DNA of 64,000 nucleotides from Hyphomonadaceae bacterium (GCA_016791445.1 JAEUMP010000002.1:186001-250000); one strand, 5' to 3'. Positions 19,400 through 28,836 are shown, numbered from the stretch's first letter. Notes: generated from the sequence alone by a model not told the origin. A program made the numbers and translations.

Positions 19400-20080
19400 C
19401 TATTGTTGTTGTTGCTGCTGTTGCTGCGCAGGATACGCCATCAGCCCGTTCTGTTTCATGCGCCAGATCAAGTGATCGAGCCGGTCCTGACCGAAGAAGG
19501 GCTCGTCATTGTAGACGAAAAGCGGCACGCCCCAGTGGCCGGCGGCCTTCTGGGCGGCCTCATTGGCGGCAATCTCGGCGTCGAGGTCTTCGGCCTCGTC
19601 GGCAATGGTCCGTTCGAGGCGGTCCAGATCCAGCCCTGCGGCGGCCGCGGCCTTCGCGAGATGGTCGCCCTCGTGCCAGCCGTCGATCTCGCCGGACCAG
19701 ATCACGCGTGAGGCATGACGCGCAAAGTCAAAGCCCTTTCCCGCCCGGGCGGCGGCGGCGCCGAGACGGCTGATCCTGTGGATATAGGGCTGGGCGGCGG
19801 GCACCTCGCCGGTGGCGATGTCCATGACGATCGGGTCGGGCCGCGGCCAGCGGTACGGGATGCCGTGCATCTGGGCGACCCGGTAGGTGTCGCGCGCCAG
19901 ATAGGGCGGCCAGAGCGGGTTCACCTGCTTGAAGAAGCCGGGGATCCGCACCGCGATGGGCATGACCACCTTGAGCCGAGGCTCAATGGGGTAGCGGGCC
20001 ATGAGGTCGGCCACCATCGGCGTCGCGAGATAGGAATAGGGGCTGCGGAAGGAGAAGTAGAAGTCGAAGGCAAAGCTCAT
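19400..20080 (-). CDS. 2-hydroxychromene-2-carboxylate isomerase-like (DsbA-fold)
   Basis: A 226-residue thioredoxin-fold protein of the HCCA isomerase / kappa-GST group. FDFYFSFRSPYSYLA holds the conserved Ser that binds glutathione in NahD-type isomerases, and GVPLFVYNDEPFFGQDRLDHL is the typical C-terminal signature. True substrate is uncertain because most genomic members are not naphthalene degraders. Odd: the protein ends in eight glutamines encoded by CAA/CAG triplets directly before the stop, well beyond the conserved domain. It is upstream of the SDR gene and probably co-transcribed with it. Confidence 0.82.
   Translation of the reverse strand: MSFAFDFYFSFRSPYSYLATPMVADLMARYPIEPRLKVVMPIAVRIPGFFKQVNPLWPPYLARDTYRVAQMHGIPYRWPRPDPIVMDIATGEVPAAQPYIHRISRLGAAAARAGKGFDFARHASRVIWSGEIDGWHEGDHLAKAAAAAGLDLDRLERTIADEAEDLDAEIAANEAAQKAAGHWGVPLFVYNDEPFFGQDRLDHLIWRMKQNGLMAYPAQQQQQQQQ
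19401..19426 (+). repeat. CAA/CAG triplet microsatellite (poly-Gln tail)
   Basis: On the plus strand the tract reads as TTG/CTG triplets, eight units, in frame with the leftward HCCA-isomerase-like gene and encoding its C-terminal Gln8. Such a tract can change length by slippage without disturbing the folded domain, since only the tail and the stop lie beyond it. Confidence 0.8.
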
Positions 20081-20185
20081 GGCCGAACCCTAGCGCCAGC
20101 CTGCGGCCGTTCCAACGCGCCTCTGGTCATGCTGCGCTGCGGTAGGTAATCCCTTCGCCTTCCAGTTCTTCGAGTCCCCCCGTCG

Positions 20186-22468
20186 ATGCCCCAGCTCCTG
20201 CTCGAATTCTTCTCCGAGGAAATCCCGGCGCGCATGCAGGCGCGGGCGGAGGCCGACCTCGAACGGCTGCTGACGGAGAAGCTGACCGGCGCCGGCTTCC
20301 TGCCGGAGGCGGTGAAGGCGTTCTCGACGCCGCGTCGCCTTGCGGTCGTTGCGGAAGGTCTGCCGGCCAAGCAGCCCGACGTGCGCGAAGAGCGCAAGGG
20401 CCCCCGCGTCGGCGCGCCGGAAAAGGCGCTCGAAGGTTTCCTGCGCGGGGCAGGTCTCAAGTCCATCGACGAAGCGGCAATCCATAAAGACCCGAAGGGC
20501 GATTTCTACGTCGCGAAGATCGAGAAGAAGGGGCGCGAGACCGCCGCCGTCATCGCCGAGATCGTGCCGGAGATCGTGCGCGCTTTTCCTTGGCCGAAGT
20601 CGATGCGTTCCGGCGCCAGCGATCTCTACTGGGTGCGCCCGTTGCAGAGCATTCTCTGCGCCTTCGACGGCGAGACCGTTGAGATCGCGCTCGAAAGCGT
20701 GCCGAGCGGGCGTTCGACGGAGGGGCACCGCTTCCACGCGCCGGGCTGCTTCGAGGTGCGCCGTTTCGACGACTATCGCGATGAACTGAAGAAGCGCTTC
20801 GTCATTCTGGAACGTGAAGAGCGCAAGGCGATCATCGCGCGCGAGGCCAAGACCTTGTGCGAAGCGCGCAATCTCGAACTCGTGGACGATGCGGGGCTTC
20901 TGGAGGAAGTTGCAGGGCTTTCCGAATGGCCTGTCGTCGTGATGGGCGATATGGACCCCGCCTTTCTCGACCTGCCGGGCGAGGTCATCCGCCTCACCAT
21001 GCGCACGCACCAGCGTTATTTCGCGGTGCGCGATCCGAAATCGAAGAAGCTTGCACCGCACTTCATCACCGTCGCCAATATCGAGGCGAGCGACGGCGGC
21101 AAGGAAATCGCGCGCGGCAATGCGAAGGTATTGTCGGCGCGTCTCAACGATGCGCGCTTCTTCTGGGATCTCGACAAGTCGAAGGGGCTTGATGACGAAC
21201 AGAGGCTGTTGAAGCTCGATACCATCGTTTTCCACCAAAAGATCGGATCGGTGGCGTCTCGATTGCGGCGAGTAAGGTTGGCTGCGCAACAACTAAGTAG
21301 AAGGTTCGGCGCTGACCGTGACCTAGTTACCGAGGCCGCATCGCTTGCGAAAGCTGACCTCGTTACTGAGACGGTCGGGGAGTTTCCTGAACTTCAAGGT
21401 TATATCGGGCAACAACTTGCTCTCGCCGCAGGCAAAAAGGTCCAGATTGCGAATGCGATTGGAGACCAGTATCGCCCCGTCGGGCCTAATGACCGTGTTC
21501 CGTCTGATCCCGTAGCCGCCTGTTTGGCGTTTTCAGACAAGTTGGATCTACTCTGCGCGTTCTGGGTGATTGGTGAGAAGCCTACCGGGTCGGGTGATCC
21601 GTTTGCTTTGCGCCGCGCCGCTTTAGGCGCAAGTGCAATAATATTGCAGAGCAAGGCGCGAGTTCCGCTAAAGCTCGCTTTTGGCTACCAGATGCGATTG
21701 TCACTGATGGACGTGGCCTCGAGGTCCATTGAAAGACTTTCGCGGGAGTCCGCCGAGGCTCAGGGGAAGCTGGACGCTATCAGAGAAAGTGTCGTGCGCG
21801 AGATCCGAACTCTAGGGATGGAGGAGGACCTCGAAGAACAGAAGAAGTGGCAAGCGCTTCTTGAAAAAATGGACAACGAAAGCGGTGCCGATGGGGTGGA
21901 GGCGCAGACGTCTGCCTACGACATTGGGGGCGCAACCGACGATTTGCTGAGCTTCTTTGCCGACCGCCTCAAAGTCCAGCTCCGCGACCAAGGCAAACGC
22001 CACGATCTCGTTGACGCCGTCTTCGCGCTCGGCGACGACGACCTCGTTCGCATCGTCGCGCGCGTCGAAGCGCTCGACGTGTTCCTCAAAACCGAAGACG
22101 GCAAGAACCTGCTGGCCGGCTACAAGCGCGCCGCAAACATCCTCGCTGCTGAGGACAAGAAGGGTGCGTTGAAGGACGTCGACTTCGCCGCCGCGGTCGA
22201 CGCGAAGCTGTTCTCCGAATCTGCCGAAAAGGCGCTGCACGCCGCGCTCGCGAAGGCCGCGCCTGCTGCGAAGGCCGCCGTGGAGAAGGAAGACTTCGCC
22301 GCCGCGATGACGGCGCTTAGCGGTCTGCGCGCGCCGGTGGACGCCTTCATGACCGACGTGCTCGTCAACGCCGAGGACAAGGCCGTCCGCGCCAATCGCC
22401 TCAAGTTGCTCAACCAGATCCGCGACAGCCTCGCCGCCGTCGCCGACTTCTCGAAGATCGAAGGATAA
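20186..22468 (+). CDS. glyS: Glycine-tRNA ligase beta subunit, mosaic
   Basis: The 760-residue beta subunit that binds tRNA for GlyRS. LLLEFFSEEIPARMQ at the start, LTMRTHQRYFAV, DLVTETVGEFPELQGYIGQQ, EKPTGSGDPFALRRAALG and FFADRLKVQLRDQG are diagnostic, and the C-terminal DALR-like domain follows. Family members are usually about 690-700 residues; the surplus falls between about 500 and 590, where a charged helical stretch (SRSIERLSRESAEAQGKLD) replaces the normal short linker. The part from about 21230 to 21955 uses codons (AGA, AGG, CTA, TTA, ATA) nearly absent on either side. The frame is uninterrupted, so it should be expressed. Confidence 0.93.
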   Translation: MPQLLLEFFSEEIPARMQARAEADLERLLTEKLTGAGFLPEAVKAFSTPRRLAVVAEGLPAKQPDVREERKGPRVGAPEKALEGFLRGAGLKSIDEAAIHKDPKGDFYVAKIEKKGRETAAVIAEIVPEIVRAFPWPKSMRSGASDLYWVRPLQSILCAFDGETVEIALESVPSGRSTEGHRFHAPGCFEVRRFDDYRDELKKRFVILEREERKAIIAREAKTLCEARNLELVDDAGLLEEVAGLSEWPVVVMGDMDPAFLDLPGEVIRLTMRTHQRYFAVRDPKSKKLAPHFITVANIEASDGGKEIARGNAKVLSARLNDARFFWDLDKSKGLDDEQRLLKLDTIVFHQKIGSVASRLRRVRLAAQQLSRRFGADRDLVTEAASLAKADLVTETVGEFPELQGYIGQQLALAAGKKVQIANAIGDQYRPVGPNDRVPSDPVAACLAFSDKLDLLCAFWVIGEKPTGSGDPFALRRAALGASAIILQSKARVPLKLAFGYQMRLSLMDVASRSIERLSRESAEAQGKLDAIRESVVREIRTLGMEEDLEEQKKWQALLEKMDNESGADGVEAQTSAYDIGGATDDLLSFFADRLKVQLRDQGKRHDLVDAVFALGDDDLVRIVARVEALDVFLKTEDGKNLLAGYKRAANILAAEDKKGALKDVDFAAAVDAKLFSESAEKALHAALAKAAPAAKAAVEKEDFAAAMTALSGLRAPVDAFMTDVLVNAEDKAVRANRLKLLNQIRDSLAAVADFSKIEG

Positions 22469-22473
22469 CCGCC

Positions 22474-25140
22474 ATGGCGGAAAAGCTCGTCTATTCGTTC
22501 GGCGCGAACGTGAAGGGCGGCGACGCCTCCATGAAATCGCTGCTCGGCGGCAAGGGCGCGAACCTCGCGGAGATGAGCAATCTGGGCCTGCCGGTGCCGC
22601 CCGGGTTCACGATCACGACGGAAGTCTGCAACGCCTACTACGCCAACGGCCGTAGATATCCCGACGGCCTCGAAGAGCAGGTGAAAGCCGCGCTCGCCGA
22701 TCTCGAAAAGGCCGCAGGCAAGGTCTTCGGCGATCCCGCCAATCCGCTCCTCGTCTCCGTGCGCTCCGGCGCGCGCGCTTCGATGCCGGGCATGATGGAC
22801 ACCGTTCTGAATCTCGGCCTCAACGATGAGACGGCGGCGGGGCTTGCGAAACTCTCCGGCAATGAGCGCTTCGCCTACGACAGCTACCGCCGCTTCATCC
22901 AGATGTATTCCGATGTGGTGCTCGGCCTCGAACACGGCGTGTTCGAGGAAATCCTCGGCGCCAAGAAGGACGAGAACGACTACGCCTCCGATACCGAACT
23001 GAGCGCCGACGACTGGAAGGCCGTCATTCAGGGCTACAAGCGCGCCGTGCAGGAGCATCTCGGCGTCGCGTTCCCGTCCGATCCGATGGAGCAGCTCTGG
23101 GGTGCTGTGGGTGCGGTCTTCAAGAGCTGGATGAACGATCGCGCAATCTTTTACCGCAACATGCACCAGATCCCCGAAAGCTGGGGCACCGCCGTCAACG
23201 TGCAGGCGATGGTGTTCGGCAACATGGGCGACGACAGCGCCACGGGCGTCGCCTTCACGCGCAGCCCCTCCACGGGCGAGAAGCGCTATTACGGCGAGTA
23301 TCTCATCAACGCGCAGGGCGAGGACGTTGTCGCCGGCATCCGCACGCCGAAGCCCATCACGAAATATGCCCGCGAGGCGCAGCGCGAAAAGGGGCTCTCC
23401 CTCGAAGAAGCGCTGCCGGAAGTCTATGCGCAGCTGACGGCGGTGTTCGACAAGCTCGAAGCACACTACCGCGACGTGCAGGACATCGAGTTCACCGTCG
23501 AGCGCGGCACGCTTTACATGCTGCAGACCCGCAACGCGAAACGCACGGCGCCCGCCGCGATCAAGATCGCCGTCGACATGGTCAATGAAGGGATCATCAC
23601 GAAGGAAGAAGCGGTGAGCCGCGTCGATGCGGACTCGCTCAACCAGATCCTGCACCCGATCATCGCACCTTCGTATCAGCGCGACATCCTCTGCACCGGC
23701 TTGCCTGCATCGCCGGGGGCGGCGGTCGGCAAGGTCGTGTTCAATTCGGAGGAAGCCGAGAAGCTCGCCAAGGCGGGCCAGGCCGTCATCCTCGTGCGCG
23801 ACGAGACGAGCCCGAAAGACATCAACGGCATGCATGCCGCGAAGGCGATCATCACCGCGCGCGGCGGCCAGACGAGTCACGCGGCGGTGGTCGCGCGCGG
23901 CATGGGACGTCCGTGCGTGTGCGGCGTCACGGCCTTGCGTCTCGATGAGCACGCGAAAACCTTCACCGCGCTCGGCCGCACCGTGAGGGAAGGCGACATC
24001 ATCAGCGTCGACGGCGCGGCTGGGCAGATCATGCTCGGCGCCGCTGAACTCGTGCAGCCCGATCTCACCGGCGATTTCGACACACTCATGTCTTGGGCGG
24101 ACGAATTCCGTCGCCTCAAGGTGCGCGCGAACGCCGACGGCCCCGTCGATGCGAAACAGGCGCGCGATCTGGGCGCTGAAGGCATCGGACTGTGCCGCAC
24201 GGAACACATGTTCTTCGACCCCGAGCGCACGCCCGTCGTCGTCGAAATGATCCTCGCCAACGACAAGGCGGGACGTGTCGCGGCGCTCGCCAAACTGTTG
24301 CCGATGCAACGTGCCGATTTCGATGGGCTGTTCGAAGTGATGGCGGGATTGCCGGTGACGATCCGGCTCCTCGATCCGCCGCTGCACGAATTCCTGCCGA
24401 AGAGCGAGGAAGACGTCGCCGCCGTTTCGAGGGCGACGGGTGCGACGCCCGCCGAGTTGCTGCAGCGTGCGGATGCATTGCACGAATTCAACCCGATGCT
24501 CGGTTTCCGAGGCTGTCGTCTCGCGATCGCCTATCCGGAAATCTACGAGATGCAGGCGCGCGCCATATTCGAGGCTGCGCTTGATGTGAAGAAGCGCACC
24601 AAATCCGCGCCGATCGTGGAAGTGATGATCCCGTTCGTGCTCGCGCGGCGTGAGCTGGAGATCATCAAGCAGAGCGTGATCGCTGTCGCGGACGCGGTGT
24701 TCGCCGAACGCGGGGACAAGGTCGAATATCTCGTCGGAACGATGATCGAGTTGCCGCGTGCGGCCCTTCGCGCCGAAGAAATCGCCGGCGAAGCGGAGTT
24801 CTTCTCATTCGGCACCAATGACCTGACCCAGACCACGCTGGGGCTGTCCCGCGACGACGCCGGCGGCTTCCTTGAGCACTACCTCAGGGCAGGCATCTTC
24901 GAGCAGGATCCGTTCGTGTCCATCGACCAGTCCGGGGTAGGAGCGCTGGTTCAGATCGCCGCAGCAGGGGGGCGCAAGGCCCGTCCGGGGATCAAGCTGG
25001 GCATCTGCGGCGAACACGGCGGGGACCCGGCGAGTGTCGCGTTCTGCGACGCGGCGGGTCTGGACTATGTCTCCTGCTCGCCGTTCCGCGCGCCGATCGC
25101 CCGATTGGCCGCCGCCCAGGCCGCGCTCAGCCGCAAATAG
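22474..25140 (+). CDS. ppdK: Pyruvate, phosphate dikinase
   Basis: Interconverts pyruvate, ATP and phosphate with PEP, AMP and pyrophosphate; a gluconeogenic or reversible glycolytic step in many alphaproteobacteria. The 888-residue chain has an N-terminal nucleotide-binding domain (SVRSGARASMPGMMDTVLN), the phosphohistidine domain with His469 in GGQTSHAAVV, and a C-terminal PEP/pyruvate barrel (GLCRTEHMFF, GTNDLTQTTLGLSRDD, and a Cys in GICGEHGGDP). It starts five bases after glyS, so the two share a message. Confidence 0.96.
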   Translation: MAEKLVYSFGANVKGGDASMKSLLGGKGANLAEMSNLGLPVPPGFTITTEVCNAYYANGRRYPDGLEEQVKAALADLEKAAGKVFGDPANPLLVSVRSGARASMPGMMDTVLNLGLNDETAAGLAKLSGNERFAYDSYRRFIQMYSDVVLGLEHGVFEEILGAKKDENDYASDTELSADDWKAVIQGYKRAVQEHLGVAFPSDPMEQLWGAVGAVFKSWMNDRAIFYRNMHQIPESWGTAVNVQAMVFGNMGDDSATGVAFTRSPSTGEKRYYGEYLINAQGEDVVAGIRTPKPITKYAREAQREKGLSLEEALPEVYAQLTAVFDKLEAHYRDVQDIEFTVERGTLYMLQTRNAKRTAPAAIKIAVDMVNEGIITKEEAVSRVDADSLNQILHPIIAPSYQRDILCTGLPASPGAAVGKVVFNSEEAEKLAKAGQAVILVRDETSPKDINGMHAAKAIITARGGQTSHAAVVARGMGRPCVCGVTALRLDEHAKTFTALGRTVREGDIISVDGAAGQIMLGAAELVQPDLTGDFDTLMSWADEFRRLKVRANADGPVDAKQARDLGAEGIGLCRTEHMFFDPERTPVVVEMILANDKAGRVAALAKLLPMQRADFDGLFEVMAGLPVTIRLLDPPLHEFLPKSEEDVAAVSRATGATPAELLQRADALHEFNPMLGFRGCRLAIAYPEIYEMQARAIFEAALDVKKRTKSAPIVEVMIPFVLARRELEIIKQSVIAVADAVFAERGDKVEYLVGTMIELPRAALRAEEIAGEAEFFSFGTNDLTQTTLGLSRDDAGGFLEHYLRAGIFEQDPFVSIDQSGVGALVQIAAAGGRKARPGIKLGICGEHGGDPASVAFCDAAGLDYVSCSPFRAPIARLAAAQAALSRK

Positions 25141-25474
25141 GCGCCCGCCCGGCGTCACCCCGGCGCAACACCCCCTCCAGAAGTCCCGCGCCGCGGGAAC
25201 CCCGACGGCCGTCGGGATTCCATGCGTGGTCGCCCGGAAGGCCTTCCGCCCCAACGGTCGGCCCGCATTTCGCATGGCAAGCGAGTGCGACAGATGATCT
25301 CAAGCGAGGCCAAAGCATTAAGAAAAAGTGAATCGCCTCACCAGAGCATGGCGTGTATTGGGCCCGGTCTTTGCGGCAGTCTTCCGCAAGATGAACGGCC
25401 TCGGGACGTTGTGTGTTTGTGTCTCGATTTGGGCCAACTCGGAGCCGCGTTAAGCGGTGATTAGGAAAAAGAAG
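25141..25474. other. Intergenic region ppdK - cell wall hydrolase
   Basis: 334 bases without a gene I can support. It holds the hairpin at 25197-25220 and a second inverted repeat, TTGCGG (25371-25376) and CCGCAA (25384-25389) with a 7-base loop. The stretch 25300-25450 is AT-richer than its surroundings and probably holds the promoter of the hydrolase, but I could not place boxes confidently. Short open frames here lack ribosome sites and family resemblance. Confidence 0.6.
25197..25220 (+). terminator. Candidate terminator of glyS-ppdK
   Basis: CCCGAC (25201-25206) and GTCGGG (25211-25216) form a perfect stem around GGCC, extended by flanking GGAA and TTCC with one mismatch. It lies 60 bases after the ppdK stop. 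No U-tract follows, so intrinsic termination is uncertain; it may simply protect the 3' end. Confidence 0.4.
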
Positions 25475-26434
25475 ATGTATTGGCGACGACTTGCTAGACT
25501 TGTCGGGCAGATTCGGACGGAGCTGATGACCGAGCTCGAACGACACCCGCAAGCCCTTCGCCAGGGCGTTGCAGCGGCCGCCGTGGTGGTGATCACCGCG
25601 GGCGGAATGCCGGCCATGGCGATGCGCGCGAACGAGCAGCGCGCCGAAGCAGACGCCGCCGCGCAGGCGATGGCTTTCAACGAATTCCTCCGCTCGCCGA
25701 CCGAAGCGGGCGCCGAACCTTCCGCCCGCCTGACGCTCGCCGTCCAGTCCGCTGACTATGGCTGGCGCGCCAGCGCCGCCACGACCATGGCGCAAAGCGA
25801 CTTCACCGGCCGCGCGATCACGGTCGCGGCCCGCCTCAACAACGACAAGGCCCCGAAATTCCAGACTGCCGCCTATGCGCCGGCCAACAAGAGCCTTCGC
25901 GAACAGCGCTGCCTCGCCGAGGCGATCTATTACGAAGCGCGCGGCGAAAGCCGTCGCGGCCAGATGGCGGTCGCCGAGGTCGTGGCGAACCGCGTCCGCT
26001 CAAGCCTCTACCCCGATACATATTGCGACGTGGTTTATCAGGGCCACACGCGCGTCACGGGCTGCCAGTTTTCCTTTACCTGCGACGGGTCGATGAACAA
26101 GCGTCCTCGCGGGCCCGCGTGGCGTGAAGCCAACGTGATCGCGCAGGAAGTGCTGACCGGCGTGATAAGCGCCCAGACCCACCGAGCGACGCACTATCAC
26201 ACCACGGCGATCGACCCGTACTGGAGCTCGAGCCTGGTGGAGACGACGCGCATCGGCGCGCACGTCTTCTACCGCACGCCCACAAAGCGCGAGCGCGCGA
26301 TGATGGCGGCCCAGCGACTTGAGCGCGCGCCGTCCGAAGCGATCGAAGTGATCGAGGCGCCGGTGCTGGCGAACGAGCCGACCCCGGTGTCCGCACCGGC
26401 GGTGGCTGCGCCTGCGGTCGATCTCGGCGCCTAG
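25475..26434 (+). CDS. SleB-type cell wall hydrolase
   Basis: A 319-residue protein of the Hydrolase_2 (SleB) family, enzymes that cleave peptidoglycan glycan strands. After a basic N-terminus comes one hydrophobic segment (VAAAAVVVITAGGMPAMA), a signal anchor or cleavable signal. The catalytic domain begins REQRCLAEAIYYEARGE, with the conserved catalytic Glu, and continues VANRVRSSLYPDTYCDVVYQG and CQFSFTCDG; its Cys residues may pair in the periplasm. The tail from about residue 275 is Pro/Ala-rich. ATG at 25475 chosen because AGGA sits eight bases before it; a GTG at 25457 is possible. Confidence 0.87.
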   Translation: MYWRRLARLVGQIRTELMTELERHPQALRQGVAAAAVVVITAGGMPAMAMRANEQRAEADAAAQAMAFNEFLRSPTEAGAEPSARLTLAVQSADYGWRASAATTMAQSDFTGRAITVAARLNNDKAPKFQTAAYAPANKSLREQRCLAEAIYYEARGESRRGQMAVAEVVANRVRSSLYPDTYCDVVYQGHTRVTGCQFSFTCDGSMNKRPRGPAWREANVIAQEVLTGVISAQTHRATHYHTTAIDPYWSSSLVETTRIGAHVFYRTPTKRERAMMAAQRLERAPSEAIEVIEAPVLANEPTPVSAPAVAAPAVDLGA

Positions 26435-26472
26435 CCGGTTTCCCTGACTAGCAGGCGCGAGGCGTCTGGCCG

Positions 26473-27306
26473 TCACGCTGCATCGAGGCCGATGTCCAGT
26501 GACGGCGCGGAGTGCGTGAGCGCCCCGACGCTTATGACGTCGACTCCGGTTTCAGCAATGGCGCGCACTGTTTGCAGGCTGACGCCGCCGCTTGCTTCGA
26601 GGATCGCCTTGCCCTGCGCGCGCGCCACCGCGATGCGAAGGTCGTCGAGCGAGAAGTTGTCGAGCAGGATGGCGTGCGGGGCGTGCGGCAGCGCTTCGTC
26701 GAGTTGCGCGAGGCTGTCGACTTCAACTTCGATGATCCGCATGTGACCGGCGGCGTCCTTCGCGCGCCGCAGGGCTTCGCCGACGGATCCGCACGCGGCG
26801 ACGTGGTTGTCCTTGATGAGAATGGCGTCGTCGAGACCGTATCGGTGCGGCAGCCCGCCGCCGGCGATCACTGCCGCTTTCTGCACGACGCGCAGGCCCG
26901 GCAGCGTCTTTCGGGTGGCGGCGATGCGCGCGTGCGTTCCGGCGACGGCGTCGACGAACGCGCGTGTCAGCGTGGCGATGCCGGACAGGTGGGTCAGGAA
27001 ATTGAGCGCGGTGCGTTCGGCGGTGAGTACGCTCGCGGCGGGGCCTTCAAGCGTCGCGAGCACGGCGCGCGGTGCGACGATATCGCTATCCGCCGTCAAC
27101 GGCGTGAAGCGAAGCGCCGGATCGATGAGCGCGGCCGCGAGGCGTGCGGGTTGCAGTCCGCAAACCACCCCGCCTGCGCGCGCGACGAAGCGCGTCTTCA
27201 AGAATTCATCGGCGCGCAGCAGGCCTGCTGTCACATCTCCCGCGCGCCCGACATCTTCCTCCAGCGCGCGACGCACCAGCGGTTCAACTAGAAGATCGGG
27301 GATCAA
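26473..27306 (-). CDS. nadC: Nicotinate-nucleotide pyrophosphorylase (carboxylating)
   Basis: Converts quinolinate and PRPP to nicotinate mononucleotide, third step of de novo NAD synthesis. The 277-residue chain shows the hallmark ERTALNFLTHLSGIAT, ATRKTLPGLR, HRYGLDDAILIKDNH and the C-terminal EASGGVSLQTVRAIAETGVDVISVG. Start is TTG at 27306, overlapping the nadB stop (TTGA), so it is translationally coupled to nadB. Confidence 0.95.
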   Translation of the reverse strand: MIPDLLVEPLVRRALEEDVGRAGDVTAGLLRADEFLKTRFVARAGGVVCGLQPARLAAALIDPALRFTPLTADSDIVAPRAVLATLEGPAASVLTAERTALNFLTHLSGIATLTRAFVDAVAGTHARIAATRKTLPGLRVVQKAAVIAGGGLPHRYGLDDAILIKDNHVAACGSVGEALRRAKDAAGHMRIIEVEVDSLAQLDEALPHAPHAILLDNFSLDDLRIAVARAQGKAILEASGGVSLQTVRAIAETGVDVISVGALTHSAPSLDIGLDAA

Positions 27307-28832
27307 GGCGTGACTCCGTCGGCGAGGGGCGGCGCGGATAGGAATGTGCGAACGGCAGTGGCGCCAGGCGCAGGGAAATCCCTACGAAAGTGTCCGCCGC
27401 GACTCTCGCGGCGCGCCAGTGCAGCGGTGACGATGAGCTGTGCGGCGGTGAGAGGGTTGGCGGCGCCGTGGGCGGCGATCGCATCGGCAAGCCAGCCTGC
27501 GGTTTCGGACAGTCCCTGCGCGTCACGCACCACGCCCGCATGGGCGCTCATGCGCTTGCGCAAGGTGTCGATGACATCGCTGGGCGCGCACGGCGCGGGA
27601 CGCGCCGCCGTCTTGCGGGGCGGCGCGTCCGTATCGCTGCGCAGACGTTCGGCGATGCGCCACGCAAAGACGACCGCTTCCAGGAGCGAATTTGAGGCGA
27701 GCCGGTTGGCGCCGTGTGCGCCGGTCGATGCGCACTCGCCGACGGCTGAGAGCCCCGAAGCGCTCGTCTTGCCCCACAGATCGGTCGCGACGCCGCCCAT
27801 GTGATAATGCGCCGCCGGCGCGACCGGGATCGGCATGGCGCGGGGATCGACGCCGGCGCTCATGCACGCTGCGAATACCGTGGGGAACATGTCCGGGAAG
27901 TGGGCGCCGACGGCGGTGCGCGCATCGAGAAACGCGCCGCGACCGGCGGCGATCTCGCTGTGTATCGCACGCGCGACGATGTCCCGCGCCGCAAGATCGC
28001 CCTGCGCATCATAGTCGGCCATGAAGCGTCTTCCCGCGCGGTCAACGAGAAAGGCGCCATCGCCGCGCAGCGCTTCCGTCGCCAGCGGCGCGGGGTCGCG
28101 CGCAATGTCGATGGCGGTGGGATGGAACTGCACGAATTCGGGATCGGCGATCGTTGCGCCGATATGCGCCGCCGCCGCGAGCGCCACGCCCTGCGCGGAA
28201 ACAGGATTGGTCGTCACGCGATAGAGGCCGCCGACGCCGCCGACCGCGAGCACGGTCTCGCGCGCTTCCACGCGCACGGTGCGGTTGTCCTTGTCCACGC
28301 AAAGCGCGCCGCCGACGCCGCCATGACCGTCATGCAGCAGCGCGCTCATGGCGAGGCCCTCGCGCACGTCGATGTGGGCTGCCGCACGCGTGGCGCCGAT
28401 CAGCGCCTCCATGATCGCCTTCCCTGCGAGATCGCCTTTCACCCGCGCGACGCGCGGACGCGAATGCGCGGCTTCCAGTGACAGCGCAAGATGGCCGTCA
28501 TCCGTGGTGTCGAACGGCACGCCGAGCGCGAGGAGATCAAGCACGCGCGCCGGACCTTCGCGCGCAATCAGCGCGGCGACGACGGGGTCAACGAGGCCCG
28601 CACCCGCCGCGATGGTGTCTTCTGCGTGCAGTTCGGGATCGTCGTCGGGGCCGAGCGCTGCGGCGAGGCCGCCTTGCGCCCACGCGCTCGCGGCGCGCTC
28701 GCCAAGCGGGGAGGGTGAAAGCACCACGGCGCGGCGCGGTGCAAGCTTCAGCGCCAGAAAGAGCCCCGCAAGTCCTGCGCCGACAATGAGCACCGCATCA
28801 TCGGGCAGCCGCAGGACTTCGTCGCTCGTCAT
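27303..28832 (-). CDS. nadB: L-aspartate oxidase
   Basis: An FAD enzyme oxidising L-aspartate to iminoaspartate, which NadA uses. The 509-residue chain has the N-terminal FAD loop VGAGLAGLFLAL, the SAWAQGGLAAAL substrate loop, FVQFHPTAI, PAAHYHMGGVATD and GECASTGAHGANRLASNSLLEA, all diagnostic of NadB rather than succinate dehydrogenase. It lies four bases after the second small secreted protein gene and overlaps nadC, in the nadA-x-x-nadB-nadC operon. Confidence 0.95.
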   Translation of the reverse strand: MTSDEVLRLPDDAVLIVGAGLAGLFLALKLAPRRAVVLSPSPLGERAASAWAQGGLAAALGPDDDPELHAEDTIAAGAGLVDPVVAALIAREGPARVLDLLALGVPFDTTDDGHLALSLEAAHSRPRVARVKGDLAGKAIMEALIGATRAAAHIDVREGLAMSALLHDGHGGVGGALCVDKDNRTVRVEARETVLAVGGVGGLYRVTTNPVSAQGVALAAAAHIGATIADPEFVQFHPTAIDIARDPAPLATEALRGDGAFLVDRAGRRFMADYDAQGDLAARDIVARAIHSEIAAGRGAFLDARTAVGAHFPDMFPTVFAACMSAGVDPRAMPIPVAPAAHYHMGGVATDLWGKTSASGLSAVGECASTGAHGANRLASNSLLEAVVFAWRIAERLRSDTDAPPRKTAARPAPCAPSDVIDTLRKRMSAHAGVVRDAQGLSETAGWLADAIAAHGAANPLTAAQLIVTAALARRESRGGHFRRDFPAPGATAVRTFLSAPPLADGVTP

Positions 28833-28836
28833 GGCG

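Noticed and set aside
22120-24483. A 787-codon minus-strand frame opposite glyS and ppdK
   Set aside because: Both plus-strand genes have full catalytic motifs and the antisense frame crosses their junction; it is a GC-rich shadow.
25127-25795. Minus-strand open frame across the ppdK - hydrolase gap
   Set aside because: It overlaps the 3' end of ppdK and the signal region of the hydrolase, lacks a ribosome site, and its translation is uninformative.
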